Source: Gimesia sp.
GTDB lineage: Bacteria; Planctomycetota; Planctomycetia; Planctomycetales; Planctomycetaceae
Direction of reading: 5' to 3'
DNA: 64,000 bases
Assembly (NCBI GenBank): GCA_002706765.1
Contig: PAJV01000058.1
Span: 124,001-188,000, forward strand
Shown here piece after piece: positions 17,767-27,550 of the stretch; position 1 is the stretch's first letter; every line of letters begins with the position of its first letter. The position numbers and the translations under genes were made by a program. The notes beneath the pieces were generated by a model. It had not been told where the DNA came from. It worked only from the letters and a program-made list of their open reading frames with translations, and made no database searches.

Positions 17767-20700
17767 CTACCTGGGTATCACAGGCACTTCTTTTTTCACA
17801 TGCTCCAGCTTTGGCTGTTCCGCGACTTTGGTTCTGGGACGCGTGAAAAATGCGGAGAGATCATCAAAGAACGTATACAGCACGGGAATTGCCAAGAGCG
17901 TCAACAGCAGCGAAAGAGTCTGGCCACCGACTGCCAGTACAGCGATAGAGCGGCGTTCTTCGGCTCCCGGACCGGTGGCAATTAACAGAGGCAGCAGACC
18001 CGCTACGAACGAGAGCGTTGTCATCAGAATCGGACGCAGACGGTCACGGTTCGCCTGGAGAATCGCCTGGTAGCGGGGAAAGCCCTGCAGTTGCAGCGCA
18101 TTGGTATGATCGATCTGCAGAATGGCGGCTTTTTTCACGACGCCGAATAAGACCAGAATCCCCAGCGCGGAATACAGGTTGAGCGTTTCGCCTCCCCAGT
18201 GCAGGCTCAATAATCCAAAGGGCACAGCCAGGGGTAACGAAAGTAGAATCACCAGCGGGTGCACCAGATTCTCGAACTGAGCCGCCAGCACGATGTACAT
18301 GAAAATGAATGACAGAACCATCGTCCAGCCAAAATCTCCCAGCGTGCGCTCCAGTTCCCGACCGCCGCCCAGTACCATGGTGTTGTATCCTTCCGGGACT
18401 CCGATCTCTTCAGCAGCAGCGTTGATCGCAGCGATGCCGTCCCCGAGGGCATAACCCGAAGCCATATTCGCCCGCACGGCGATCATGCGTTGTCGATTCA
18501 GACGGTCAATCCGGGAGGCAGCAGTATTAAATTCGAAGTCCACGACGTTATCAATGCGGGCCAGACTTTTTCCCGCAGAGGAAGTGGATGAGCCTGGGAT
18601 CGCCTGGGGGGAAGTCCGGACGTACAACTGTGAAATGGACTGAACATCGCCGCGATCCAGCCCCACCAGTCGCAGTTCCACATCGTAGGCATCGTCCACA
18701 GTTCGATCCCGGTAACGGGAGACCCGGTCATCTCCTCCCACGGCAACCCGCAGTGTATCCGCAATTTCCTGCACATCGATGCCCAGTGCAGCCGCCCGTT
18801 CTCGATCAATGCGTGCCAGCAGTTCCGGGTTATCGATCTGCAGCGTGGAATAGACGTCGACGATGCCGGGAATTGTTTTCACTTTTTCGCGTAATTTATT
18901 ACTGAAGTCCAGCAGGCCATCAATGTCAGGCCCCGTAATCGAGAAGTCGATATCAACGGGTGCTCCCTGGCGCAATGAGGTCAGGTTTCGTACGGAAATC
19001 CGCATGTCCGGAATGCTCTTGAGCTTCTTTCTGACTTCCGCCATTTTTTCCCGCTGCGTAAAGTTACCCCGAAACGCCGCATGGAGATCCCCGTGAAGCA
19101 ATCCACTGAAAAATCGGCCGAAAGAAAAAGTACGTTGTTCGCTGTCGGTCAGACGCACGAAGATACTCGCCCGGTTCACATCGCCAAAACCTCCGGAGCC
19201 AACGGTCAGCAGAAGTGTCTCGACCCCTCCCGTGTTGATCAATTCTTCCTCTGCTCGACCAATTACCTGGTTCATCGACTGCAGCGTTGCCCCCTGGCGG
19301 GCTTCGAGCCGAACCTCAAATTCCGATTCGTCAACATTCAGCGGGATATAGTCCTGTTTCACCAGATGATACAGCGGATAATTACTCAGTATGACCCCCA
19401 CCGAAATGAGTAACACCAGCCAGCGAAATCGCAGCGACAGTTTCAGGATCCAGAGATAGGACGTTTCAACATAATGATAAAACCCGGATCGTGAGCCCGG
19501 GCCATCCGGACTGGGGGTTTCGGGACGCAGCAGCTTGCTGCACATCATGGGTGTTAAAGTGAAACTGACGAGCATCGAAACCAGAATCGCCACCGTCGCC
19601 GTCAAGCCAAACTGAAACAGCAGTCGACCGGTTACACTGGATAAAAACGAGACAGGCAGAAAGACGATCACCAGCGAAATTGTGGTCGCCAGTACCGCCA
19701 GCCCGATTTCCTTCGTCCCCACAATCGCTGCTTCGCGAGGGGACATCCCTTTTTCTTCGATGCAGTGAAAGACGTTTTCCAGAACGACAATCGCATCATC
19801 GATGACCACCCCGACCATCAGTACCAGTGCCAGCATGGTCACGTTATTCAGGGTAAAACCGAAGAGTTTCATAAATGCGAATGTCGAAATGATCGAAGCG
19901 GGAATTGCCACCGAAGCAATCACGGTCGAACGCCAGGAACGCATGAAGATCAACACGGTAATACAGGCTAAGATACTGCCGGAGATCAAATGCTGTTCGA
20001 GTTCATGCAAAGCAGTCACAATATAGCGCGACTGATCCTGAACGATACTGACCTTAACATCATCGGGTAGAAGATCCTGGCTGCGGGGCAGCATTTCTTT
20101 GATGCCTTCCACCACAGCGACGGTATTTTCACCCGATTGTTTCTGAATCTCCAGCACGACGGCAGGTTTCTGATTCAGTCTCGCGATCGTGCGAACTTCT
20201 TTTGTCGCATCAGTCACCGTTCCCAGGTCAGCCAGACGCACGGGGGTGCCATTGATGGTATCCACGACCAGTTCAGGAAATTGATCGGAATCGGCAACGC
20301 GGCCCATGGTCCGCAGTGAACGTTCGCGGAAGCCCTGATCCAGCCTTCCGCCGGGCACTTCCGTATTCTGCCTGACCAGCGCATCGCGCACCTGTAAGAT
20401 CGACATCTGATAGGCGGCCAGGCGGTCGGCATCAATGTCGACTTTCACTGCCCGGTCTGCAGCACCGGCAATCTGAACTTCGCCGACACCCGGTGAAGAC
20501 TCGATCACATTTTTGACATAGCGGTCTGCAAACAGATAGAGTTCGCGTGAAGTTCGGGGGCCCGAGACTGCCAGCGTCATGATGGGCGATGATTCCAGAT
20601 CACGTTTCTGCACAATCGGGGGGTCGATGTTCGGCGGAAGTAAATTCATTGCCCCCGAGACCGCATCGCGAACATCCTGAGTCGCCGCATCCACATTACG

Positions 20701-20997
20701 ATTCAGATTGAAAGTGATGATGACAAACGAACGTCCATCGCGGGAAATGGAACGCAGTTCATCGATGCCGGCTACTGTCGCGACGGCATCTTCAATGACT
20801 GCGCTGACTTCGGATTCGACCTCCTGTGACGCTGCACCAGGATAATTGGTGCGAATGTATATCGAGGGCATATCCATGTTCGGGAAGCGGTCAACACCCA
20901 GTTCGGGAAACGCAACGCCCCCCGCTACCACTAATGCCATGATCAGCATTAAGGCGAAGACTGGCCTCTTGACACAGATTTCCGCTAACCCGTACAA
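17767..20997 (-). CDS. RND efflux pump, inner-membrane subunit (second system)
   Basis: A second HAE1-like RND transporter, 1,076 residues, only distantly related to the pump at 4.4-7.6 kb. It opens EICVKRPVFALMLIMALVVAGG. The proton-relay pair is in VGVVIDDAIVVLENV near residue 400, and a lysine pair is in FGVVKKAAILQIDHTN near residue 955. Its sequence is nearer to the MdtB/MexF side of the family than to AcrB. The start codon is TTG, preceded by AAGGGAA at good spacing. It lies 46 bp after its adaptor gene. Neither a regulator nor an outer-membrane channel gene is adjacent. Confidence 0.93.
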   Translation of the reverse strand: MYGLAEICVKRPVFALMLIMALVVAGGVAFPELGVDRFPNMDMPSIYIRTNYPGAASQEVESEVSAVIEDAVATVAGIDELRSISRDGRSFVIITFNLNRNVDAATQDVRDAVSGAMNLLPPNIDPPIVQKRDLESSPIMTLAVSGPRTSRELYLFADRYVKNVIESSPGVGEVQIAGAADRAVKVDIDADRLAAYQMSILQVRDALVRQNTEVPGGRLDQGFRERSLRTMGRVADSDQFPELVVDTINGTPVRLADLGTVTDATKEVRTIARLNQKPAVVLEIQKQSGENTVAVVEGIKEMLPRSQDLLPDDVKVSIVQDQSRYIVTALHELEQHLISGSILACITVLIFMRSWRSTVIASVAIPASIISTFAFMKLFGFTLNNVTMLALVLMVGVVIDDAIVVLENVFHCIEEKGMSPREAAIVGTKEIGLAVLATTISLVIVFLPVSFLSSVTGRLLFQFGLTATVAILVSMLVSFTLTPMMCSKLLRPETPSPDGPGSRSGFYHYVETSYLWILKLSLRFRWLVLLISVGVILSNYPLYHLVKQDYIPLNVDESEFEVRLEARQGATLQSMNQVIGRAEEELINTGGVETLLLTVGSGGFGDVNRASIFVRLTDSEQRTFSFGRFFSGLLHGDLHAAFRGNFTQREKMAEVRKKLKSIPDMRISVRNLTSLRQGAPVDIDFSITGPDIDGLLDFSNKLREKVKTIPGIVDVYSTLQIDNPELLARIDRERAAALGIDVQEIADTLRVAVGGDDRVSRYRDRTVDDAYDVELRLVGLDRGDVQSISQLYVRTSPQAIPGSSTSSAGKSLARIDNVVDFEFNTAASRIDRLNRQRMIAVRANMASGYALGDGIAAINAAAEEIGVPEGYNTMVLGGGRELERTLGDFGWTMVLSFIFMYIVLAAQFENLVHPLVILLSLPLAVPFGLLSLHWGGETLNLYSALGILVLFGVVKKAAILQIDHTNALQLQGFPRYQAILQANRDRLRPILMTTLSFVAGLLPLLIATGPGAEERRSIAVLAVGGQTLSLLLTLLAIPVLYTFFDDLSAFFTRPRTKVAEQPKLEHVKKEVPVIPR

Positions 20998-21043
20998 CGT
21001 CGATTCCCTTTTTCAAAAGCAGAATTCGATTTTCAGAAGGAAC

Positions 21044-22285
21044 TCAAATTTGTGTTTTCTGTACTGCCGTCGGCAGCGTTTTGGTATCAGCAAGAATGCC
21101 GGGCCGCCCTTCCCGGGCATTCATTAAAATGCGATCTCCCGGCTGCAGGCCTTCTAAAATGCGAATACGCTCACCCCGTTGTTCGCCCAGCAATACTTCC
21201 TGCATCTTCACCTTGCCATCTTCGACTTTCCAGACTTTCTCGGTTCCGGCAAACTGAACCACGGCGGACAGGGGGACCACCAGGGCTTTCTGATCGGGAT
21301 CGACAATAACCTGCCCTTCCGCAAACAGACCGGCCCGTAAAGCACGCTCGGAATTATCGACGACCGCTTCAAACAGCAGGGCGCGGCTCATCTGATCGAG
21401 AAAGGGACTGATCCGTGTCACCTTCGATTGTTTCGTATCAAGGGATTCGATTTCCAGTTCGACAGGCTGCCCCACTTTCAGTTGCGTCGAGACCCGCTCA
21501 GGAACGGTTCCCCGATAACGTAGTTGATCAATGCTCACCAGCACCAGCAACGGGTCCCCCATCTTGATATAACTGCCAGGGGCCACGAGTCGTTTCTGAA
21601 CCACTGCGGTGTAAGAGGCTTTCAGGACGGTATTATTCAAGTCTTCCTGTGCCAGATCCAGCTGAGCCTGCTGCACGGTGATATTCGCCATCTTTTCACG
21701 CACGCCATTGAGTGCAGAATCGTAGCGGGCTGCAGCCACGCGTTCGAGCGATACAATCTGATCGTATTCGGCCTGCCCCATCACCTTCTTATTAAACAGC
21801 ACGCGGGCACGCTCGAGGTTGGCTTTCGCCTCGTCCCATTCTGCCTGCTGTTCTTTGGCAGGAGGTGATTTTTCCGGAACCAGGTTATCGACAGAATCAC
21901 CGGGCTTGAGGCCCACTGCAGAGCGGGCTTGTGCCAGTTGTGCTTCCGCCTGCTCGACCCGCAATTTGAAATCATCCTGATGCACCGTGACCAGGGGATC
22001 TCCAGGCTTGACTACATCTCCCAGATCGACGTGTACCTGGGAAACACGTCCTTCCACTTTGATCCCGAGTGTGGCTTCTTCATCAGGATAGAGACTTCCC
22101 TGGCTCCGCACGATGCGCGGCCAGATCTGTTCGGTCACTTCCAGTGTCTCCACATTCAAGACCGGTAGCGTCTCACCTGTCTGAGAAACAGGAGCCGAAT
22201 CACTACGTTCACATCCCGCAAAAATGAGTGTTAACAGGAGGCAGAACAGGCAAGCTGAAGGAGGGCGGTTAAAACAATGAATCAT
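21044..22285 (-). CDS. RND efflux periplasmic adaptor lipoprotein (second system)
   Basis: A membrane fusion protein of 413 residues. The lipobox IFAGC near residue 25 predicts lipid anchoring. The first lipoyl half is KVEGRVSQVHVDLGDVVKPGD. A long alpha-hairpin follows (about residues 105-205, rich in Glu, Ala and Gln), then TVLKASYTAVVQKRLVAPGSYI, a barrel domain and the membrane-proximal domain ending VLLGEQRGERIRILEGLQPGD. It is translated first and its pump gene follows closely. The tight pairing indicates one operon of two genes. Confidence 0.92.
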   Translation of the reverse strand: MIHCFNRPPSACLFCLLLTLIFAGCERSDSAPVSQTGETLPVLNVETLEVTEQIWPRIVRSQGSLYPDEEATLGIKVEGRVSQVHVDLGDVVKPGDPLVTVHQDDFKLRVEQAEAQLAQARSAVGLKPGDSVDNLVPEKSPPAKEQQAEWDEAKANLERARVLFNKKVMGQAEYDQIVSLERVAAARYDSALNGVREKMANITVQQAQLDLAQEDLNNTVLKASYTAVVQKRLVAPGSYIKMGDPLLVLVSIDQLRYRGTVPERVSTQLKVGQPVELEIESLDTKQSKVTRISPFLDQMSRALLFEAVVDNSERALRAGLFAEGQVIVDPDQKALVVPLSAVVQFAGTEKVWKVEDGKVKMQEVLLGEQRGERIRILEGLQPGDRILMNAREGRPGILADTKTLPTAVQKTQI

Positions 22286-22370
22286 GATATGATTATATCT
22301 CAGGGGCAGGTAATGTCGAGCAGTTTCCTTGTTCTATTCGCGGAAAAAGGACTCTCAAACAATCAGAAAA

Positions 22371-23132
22371 TCAACCCTCCATGTCCTCTATACGCTGACC
22401 GGTGAGAACATATGGCGTTCCCTGTAACACACCATATTCCGGGTCCTGTTTTTCATGTTCAGACCGCGCATCCATTACCGATTGCATCGGCATACTGCGA
22501 ATATTCCGTAAACCTGCTGCCTCCATCACAACCCGCACCATTTCATCCGTATGACTGCGAAACGGCAATTTGTCCAAAGCTCTGCGATAGGCTTCATCCG
22601 GTTCCCAGCCGGGAGCGGGTCGATACTGACGCTTCAACTTCTCCGGATCGGTGGGGTTATTTTCGCCGATCAGTACCAGCGATCCTCCCGGCTTGAGCAG
22701 TCGGGTCCACCGCGCCACGGCATAACCGGGATGTGGCAGTGTGAACAGCACGGCCCGGCTGGAAATGACATCAAATGTATTTTCCGGAAATGGTGGTGCT
22801 TCCACATCGGCTTCGACAAAATCGACTGTCAGCCCTCGCTCTTTCGCAGCTGCCTGCCCCGCAGAAATCATCGTGGCAGAAAAATCCACTCCTGTGACCT
22901 CATGCCCCAGTTCTGCCCATAATTGCGCAATCGTTCCCGGACCGGTTCCCATATCCGCAATCTTGCGGCGTGCTTCGCCGGGAACCGACTGGCGAAGAAC
23001 CTCCAGCCACGCGGTGCGTGAAAGTGGAAATCCGAATTCCCCTTTGATGAATCGCTCGACCCGATGTGAAACCACATTCGGATTGGTCCAGCCACTATGA
23101 AATATCTGCTTTAGTTCGTCGTCCTGCGTCAT
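22371..23132 (-). CDS. Class I SAM-dependent methyltransferase
   Basis: A 253-residue cytosolic methyltransferase. SAM-binding motif I is IADMGTGPGTIAQLW, motif II is VTGVDFSATMI, motif III is VEADVEAPPFPENTFDVISS, and the post-motif is LLKPGGSLVLIGEN. The substrate region (KLKRQYRPAPGWEPDEAYRR) suggests a small molecule rather than nucleic acid. It lies 99 bp after the MFS gene in the same direction and may be the last gene of the metal-uptake series, where it could modify the chelate after import. That role is inference. No specific name can be given. Confidence 0.88.
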   Translation of the reverse strand: MTQDDELKQIFHSGWTNPNVVSHRVERFIKGEFGFPLSRTAWLEVLRQSVPGEARRKIADMGTGPGTIAQLWAELGHEVTGVDFSATMISAGQAAAKERGLTVDFVEADVEAPPFPENTFDVISSRAVLFTLPHPGYAVARWTRLLKPGGSLVLIGENNPTDPEKLKRQYRPAPGWEPDEAYRRALDKLPFRSHTDEMVRVVMEAAGLRNIRSMPMQSVMDARSEHEKQDPEYGVLQGTPYVLTGQRIEDMEG

Positions 23133-23231
23133 TGCTGGTCTGCCTCTTTTCTACTCTGGTTATTTTCATGACTACGTTCCATGCCCGGTTAGTTCTATGC
23201 CCGGATAATACTCCATTTCTACTTCGATGTG

Positions 23232-24542
23232 TCAGCCCGGCGATTCCTGCCGGGACACCTCTTCCAGTCGAATCTGAAACAGAAAACCGACCAGTAGAAT
23301 CACCGCTGCCAGTATCCAGACCGCCAGCAATCCAAACTGATCAGCCGCCAGTCCAAACAGAGGCAGCAGCACTGCCACGGTCACAGCGCGGGAGACGCTT
23401 TCCAGCGAGAGTACCGAGGCCCGCTCTGTTTTGAGCATCTGAGTATTGAGGGCACTGACAAAAATCGGACGTCGCAGATTCTGTAAGAGTGTCAATCCCA
23501 TCAACAACAACAAACCGGGCAACAGACCCCACTTCAGGTTCACAGCACAGCCTGCCAGAAATAACACCGCAAAAAATCCCACGAGATAGATCCGATTCAA
23601 CGCGTGGCTTCGACTGCCTGCCTGCAGTTCATAACCGGGACTGAACCGCGCCCCCAGCGCTCCCAGGCTGTCGCGCAGAAACTCATTCAGTCCGACCCAG
23701 ATTGCCCCCGCGCTTGCTAATCCACTTACACCGGCGGGAGGAATAATTGGAATCCCGAACAGGGCCAGCCCGGTTTTCAGAAATGGTTGTGTAAAATACT
23801 TCAGAATCATTTTCAGCTGACTCTCAAACAGGACAGACTGAATAAACAGTCTGCGAAAATTGGCTTGCTGCCACATCATTCGAAACGGCTTTCGCAGACT
23901 CTCTTCCGAACTCACTGACGTGGACTGGCGGGCGCGAAAGGAATCGCCCTCCAGTGCGCGGGGGTACGTTAATAATAACAGGAAACCACAGACAGCAGCC
24001 CCCGCGGAAAGATAAAACAGTAATCCATAATCACGCGACCAGGCCAGCAAGACGCCTCCCGAAACAGCCGCTGTCGCAGACGTTATTTTTGATACCGAGC
24101 GAGTCCGTCCTAACAGTTGCGTCGCTAAAGCCGATTGATCCGTCGAGTCCAGATAATCGAGCATAATGGCCTTATGCGAGCCGGTTCGCAGCGCTTCGCC
24201 CAAAGCAAACAACGCCAGGCAGCCCCCCAGCCAGAATATCACGGGGACCTCTGTCAATTGGCCTGTCATGCCAAATCCGCAGAATGACAGTGTGTAAAAA
24301 GCAAAACACAAAGCGGTGGCGCGACGCCGTCCCCAGTGATCTGCAAAAATCCCCGACGGAAATTCCAGCAGTACCGTCACCAGGTGCTGCAGCCCCAGCA
24401 ACAGGCCGATCTCTGAATAGGACAACTCCAGTTCCAGAAAATACAGAATCAGAAACGGATCAGCAAAGCGCAGATTCTTAAAAAAAGAATACAGGTAAAA
24501 CCGCAGGATCATGTGAGTCGCATTAAACATCGTTGCCTGCAT
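23232..24542 (-). CDS. MFS transporter
   Basis: A 12-helix major facilitator superfamily protein of about 436 residues. The A-motif between TM2 and TM3 reads GIFADHWGRRRATALCFAFY, preceded by SEIGLLLGLQHLVTVLLEF. Helices continue to the C-terminus (VTVAVLLPLFGLAADQFGLL). Several possible starts overlap the end of the ABC ATPase gene (TTG 24572, ATG 24542, ATG 24530, ATG 24512); none has a strong ribosome-binding site, and I chose the 24542 ATG. The overlap predicts translational coupling. In this position it may move the siderophore or another metal chelate, either exporting the free ligand or importing the complex; the direction cannot be told. Confidence 0.88.
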   Translation of the reverse strand: MQATMFNATHMILRFYLYSFFKNLRFADPFLILYFLELELSYSEIGLLLGLQHLVTVLLEFPSGIFADHWGRRRATALCFAFYTLSFCGFGMTGQLTEVPVIFWLGGCLALFALGEALRTGSHKAIMLDYLDSTDQSALATQLLGRTRSVSKITSATAAVSGGVLLAWSRDYGLLFYLSAGAAVCGFLLLLTYPRALEGDSFRARQSTSVSSEESLRKPFRMMWQQANFRRLFIQSVLFESQLKMILKYFTQPFLKTGLALFGIPIIPPAGVSGLASAGAIWVGLNEFLRDSLGALGARFSPGYELQAGSRSHALNRIYLVGFFAVLFLAGCAVNLKWGLLPGLLLLMGLTLLQNLRRPIFVSALNTQMLKTERASVLSLESVSRAVTVAVLLPLFGLAADQFGLLAVWILAAVILLVGFLFQIRLEEVSRQESPG

Positions 24543-25338
24543 CCCGCTCTGACTGAAAATCCGAAGAAGCAACGGGAACCGGTCCCAGCACCGTGATCAC
24601 CGGTCGCGTTTCCTGGCCGATCGTCACACGCGCCTCCACTCCATAGACCTCCGCAATCAAGGTTTCAGTGAGTACACTCTGCGGTTCACCTCCACAACGC
24701 AGCTTGCCATTCTGAATGACGTATACCCAGTCCGCATATCGTGACGCCAGGTTCAGATCGTGAACCGCCAGCGCCGTACTGATTCCCCGCGAATCAGTCA
24801 GCCTGCGAATCAAAGTACAGACTTCATACTGTCGCCGCAGATCCAGGTTCGATGTGGGCTCATCCAGCAATAATACAGATGGCTCGCGAGCCAGAGACTG
24901 GGCGATTGCCACCAGTTGCCGTTGCCCTCCACTTAATTCGTTCAGATAGCGATCTGCGATATCAGTCAGTTTCATCTCCTGCATTAATTGATTGACGATT
25001 CTCGTATCAACGTCAGAGACGCGCCAACCCAGTTGATGGACGCGTCCCAGCAAAACCGTTTCATAGACGGTCAGCACGGCTGTCGTATTGAATTCCTGGG
25101 GTAGAAAACTAATCTGCCGCGTCAGCTGTTCCTGCTTGAGAGTCGTTAATGTGATTCCCTCCAGGCGAACTTTTCCTTTCGGTCGCAGCATACCACTCAG
25201 ACACTTCAACAGCGTCGATTTGCCCGCGGCATTGGGGCCGATGATTGCCGTCATACCCGGTTTCAGTTGCAGATTCACATCTTCCAGCACCTGATGGGAA
25301 CCATAGCTGAATGAGATATCAGAGGCTTCGAGTATCAC
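24523..25338 (-). CDS. ABC transporter ATP-binding protein, iron-siderophore/B12 family (FecE/BtuD-like)
   Basis: The ATPase of a type II ABC importer. Walker A is IIGPNAAGKSTLLKCLSG, the signature is LNELSGGQRQLVAIA, Walker B is PSVLLLDEPTSNLDLRR, and the H-loop is TALAVHDLNLASRYAD. The C-terminus has the family-typical YGVEARVTIG. I chose the GTG at 25338 because a perfect AAGGAGG sits 8 nt before it and its GTGA overlaps the stop of the permease gene by 4 nt. A longer frame begins at an upstream GTG (25359), which would place that ribosome-binding site inside the coding region. Confidence 0.93.
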   Translation of the reverse strand: MILEASDISFSYGSHQVLEDVNLQLKPGMTAIIGPNAAGKSTLLKCLSGMLRPKGKVRLEGITLTTLKQEQLTRQISFLPQEFNTTAVLTVYETVLLGRVHQLGWRVSDVDTRIVNQLMQEMKLTDIADRYLNELSGGQRQLVAIAQSLAREPSVLLLDEPTSNLDLRRQYEVCTLIRRLTDSRGISTALAVHDLNLASRYADWVYVIQNGKLRCGGEPQSVLTETLIAEVYGVEARVTIGQETRPVITVLGPVPVASSDFQSERDAGNDV

Positions 25339-26390
25339 CAGTACGACCTCCTTTTCCACAGGGCCAATGCCGCAAAGCAGGGCGCCCCAATGGCCGCGGT
25401 GGCAATTCCGATCGGAAAGATCGTCCCCGGTATCAGCAGCTTCGTAATCAAAGCGGCGACGGAAACGAGAAAAGCACCGCTCAAAGCCGATAACGGGATG
25501 AAATAACGCTGGTCTTCACCGACAAGAATTCGCGCCAGATGCGGTGCCAGCAAGCCGATAAAGCCGATGGCCCCGGTAAAACAGACCGCGGTTGCCGTCA
25601 GTATTGAGACCAGAATCAAAGTCTGCAGCCGCAGTCGTTCCGTATTGATTCCCAGGCTGCGGGCATGGCTCTCTCCCAGTCGTAACGCAGTCAGCTGCCA
25701 GACGCGCGACATCAATAAACCCGTCGTGACCGCCATCACCACGGCGATGATCGCCAGTTTTTGCCAGTTCGCTCCCTGCAGAGTTCCGAAGATCCAGAAC
25801 ACGATGGCCGCCAGGGTATCTTCGGAAGCCATATATTGCAGGAATGCGACACCCGAACTGAAAATAAAATGCAGCGCAACGCCACCGACGATGATCGTCT
25901 CTGTCGATGCGCCTCTGATCCGACCAATGGCAAAAATCGACAGGGAACAAAACATCGCGCACACGAACGCACTCACAGGCACAAAAACGGTGGTCGTCCA
26001 GGCCAGCATCCCGGAACCCAATACCAGCGCCAGCGCGGCACCGAAGCTGGCAGCAGCAGAAACGCCCAGTGTATAAGGACTGGCCAGGGGATTATTCAAA
26101 ATCGTCTGCATTTCCGCACCCGCGATTCCCAGTGAAGCACCCACGAAGACCGCCATCAACGCTGTCGGCAGGCGGAACGTACAGACAATCGTCTGAGTTG
26201 CTTCGCTCACAGATCCCGGTTGAAACAGGGCCGTCAGGACTTCCGGCAAAGACAACGCTGCGGGACCCGTAATGACATCCAGAAATAACGATACCAGCAC
26301 CAGCATGACTACTGTCACCACGACAGCCAACCGACGTCGGCCCAGACGCTCATATGCCTGATTGAGATCGTTTGCTGTGGTGCCCTGCAT
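25335..26390 (-). CDS. ABC transporter permease, iron-siderophore/B12 family (FecCD/BtuC-like)
   Basis: The membrane subunit of the importer, about 351 residues with nine or ten hydrophobic segments, and the full FecCD length. Family motifs include RLPTALMAVFVGASLGIAGAE, NNPLASPYTLGVSAAASFGA, GFIGLLAPHLARILVGEDQR near residue 280, and TIFPIGIATAAIGAPCF near the end. One permease gene is present, so it would act as a homodimer. Its ATG overlaps the stop of the binding-protein gene (TGATG), and its own stop overlaps the ATPase start. Such overlaps imply strict stoichiometric co-expression. Confidence 0.93.
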   Translation of the reverse strand: MQGTTANDLNQAYERLGRRRLAVVVTVVMLVLVSLFLDVITGPAALSLPEVLTALFQPGSVSEATQTIVCTFRLPTALMAVFVGASLGIAGAEMQTILNNPLASPYTLGVSAAASFGAALALVLGSGMLAWTTTVFVPVSAFVCAMFCSLSIFAIGRIRGASTETIIVGGVALHFIFSSGVAFLQYMASEDTLAAIVFWIFGTLQGANWQKLAIIAVVMAVTTGLLMSRVWQLTALRLGESHARSLGINTERLRLQTLILVSILTATAVCFTGAIGFIGLLAPHLARILVGEDQRYFIPLSALSGAFLVSVAALITKLLIPGTIFPIGIATAAIGAPCFAALALWKRRSYW

Positions 26391-27550
26391 CAATCACCGT
26401 CCAGGCTGAGCATCCAGGTTCCACTCATCTCAACGGGCATAAACTTCTGGTGAAACTCCTGCAGCCGCTGTTTCGGATTCCAATCTTGAAACTCCTCGGG
26501 ATACAACCATTGTGCCAGCTGCTGCGCTGCTGCAAAACTCATAATGTGGCTGCCAAACCGTGTATGAATGCCATGCACCCGCTGCTGCCTGACCGCAGTC
26601 AGCTCCGACCAGCCGGGCCGTTTCGTGAATGCTGCCAGTTGCCGTGCGGCGCGAGCGGGATCGGCGGTATAACCCAGTTGCAGACTCTCCGGAAATGCGG
26701 TCCAGTGCGCGCCCGTAATCACTATTACATCAGGGTCGGCGGTGAGCAGAAACTCCGGTCGAATCACTCCCATGCCATATAAACCGGAGACCGAGCCGGC
26801 GGCGATATTTTCACATCGCAATTGTGCCAGCACACTCCCCCAGTTGACTGTCTGTCCCTGTTGATTTTCGCCGAATGTATTACCGTATTTCTCTGATCCC
26901 CGGGTGCCAGCCTCCAGGTAGATGGTCGGCACAGGCCCCTCAATCGTTTTGAGTTTACTGAAGACCTGCTGCAGTTCAGCATCGATCCAGTCTGCTGCCG
27001 CATTGGCCCGCTCTGCTTTCCCCAGAACCTGACCCAGCAGACGTATACTCTGCTGCGGATCACGAAACGGATCTTCCGACTTCAGAAACAGCATCGGCAC
27101 CTCCGCCTGTTCCAGTCGTCCCACCGTTTTGGAACCACGGTTCAACATGTACGTATTCATGATGACCAGGTCCGGCTTCAAAGCCAGAACGGCTTCGGCA
27201 CTCACTGTGTCTCGCAGGATATCACCCAGAATCGTCGTTTCTTCCAGACGTGGATACCGCTCTATATATTTTTCGTATGTATCCAAATCCCCGGTTTTCA
27301 AAGATGAATCCCAGCCTGCCAGCTTCTCTTCGACTTCATCTCCCAGCACTGCCGCCAGTTCATAAATGCCCAGGCTGCGCATCAGAATGATCCGCTCGAT
27401 CGGTTGCTTGAGCGTGACTTCCCGGCCCGCCAGATCGGTCACCGTGATTGTTGAACTTTCCGTCACTGGTCCAGACACAGACTCTGCCTGCTGCTGACAT
27501 CCACCAGTGATCAGGAACAGTAAAAAAAGAAGGACAGCCTGTGTTTTCAT
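26390..27550 (-). CDS. ABC transporter substrate-binding lipoprotein, metal-chelate (FecB/BtuF-like)
   Basis: The extracytoplasmic receptor of the importer, a type III binding protein. The lipobox is LITGGC near residue 17. The first lobe begins ITVTDLAGREVTLKQPIERIIL, the classic FecB opening, with PDLVIMNTYM in the middle; the second lobe carries VPTIYLEAGTRG and PDVIVITGAHW. I chose the ATG at 27550, which overlaps the stop of the PepSY gene by 4 nt (ATGA), over a start 63 nt upstream that would put 21 residues before the signal peptide. Ligand is unknown; iron-siderophore is most likely from the PepSY neighbour, with cobalamin or heme as alternatives. Confidence 0.92.
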   Translation of the reverse strand: MKTQAVLLFLLFLITGGCQQQAESVSGPVTESSTITVTDLAGREVTLKQPIERIILMRSLGIYELAAVLGDEVEEKLAGWDSSLKTGDLDTYEKYIERYPRLEETTILGDILRDTVSAEAVLALKPDLVIMNTYMLNRGSKTVGRLEQAEVPMLFLKSEDPFRDPQQSIRLLGQVLGKAERANAAADWIDAELQQVFSKLKTIEGPVPTIYLEAGTRGSEKYGNTFGENQQGQTVNWGSVLAQLRCENIAAGSVSGLYGMGVIRPEFLLTADPDVIVITGAHWTAFPESLQLGYTADPARAARQLAAFTKRPGWSELTAVRQQRVHGIHTRFGSHIMSFAAAQQLAQWLYPEEFQDWNPKQRLQEFHQKFMPVEMSGTWMLSLDGD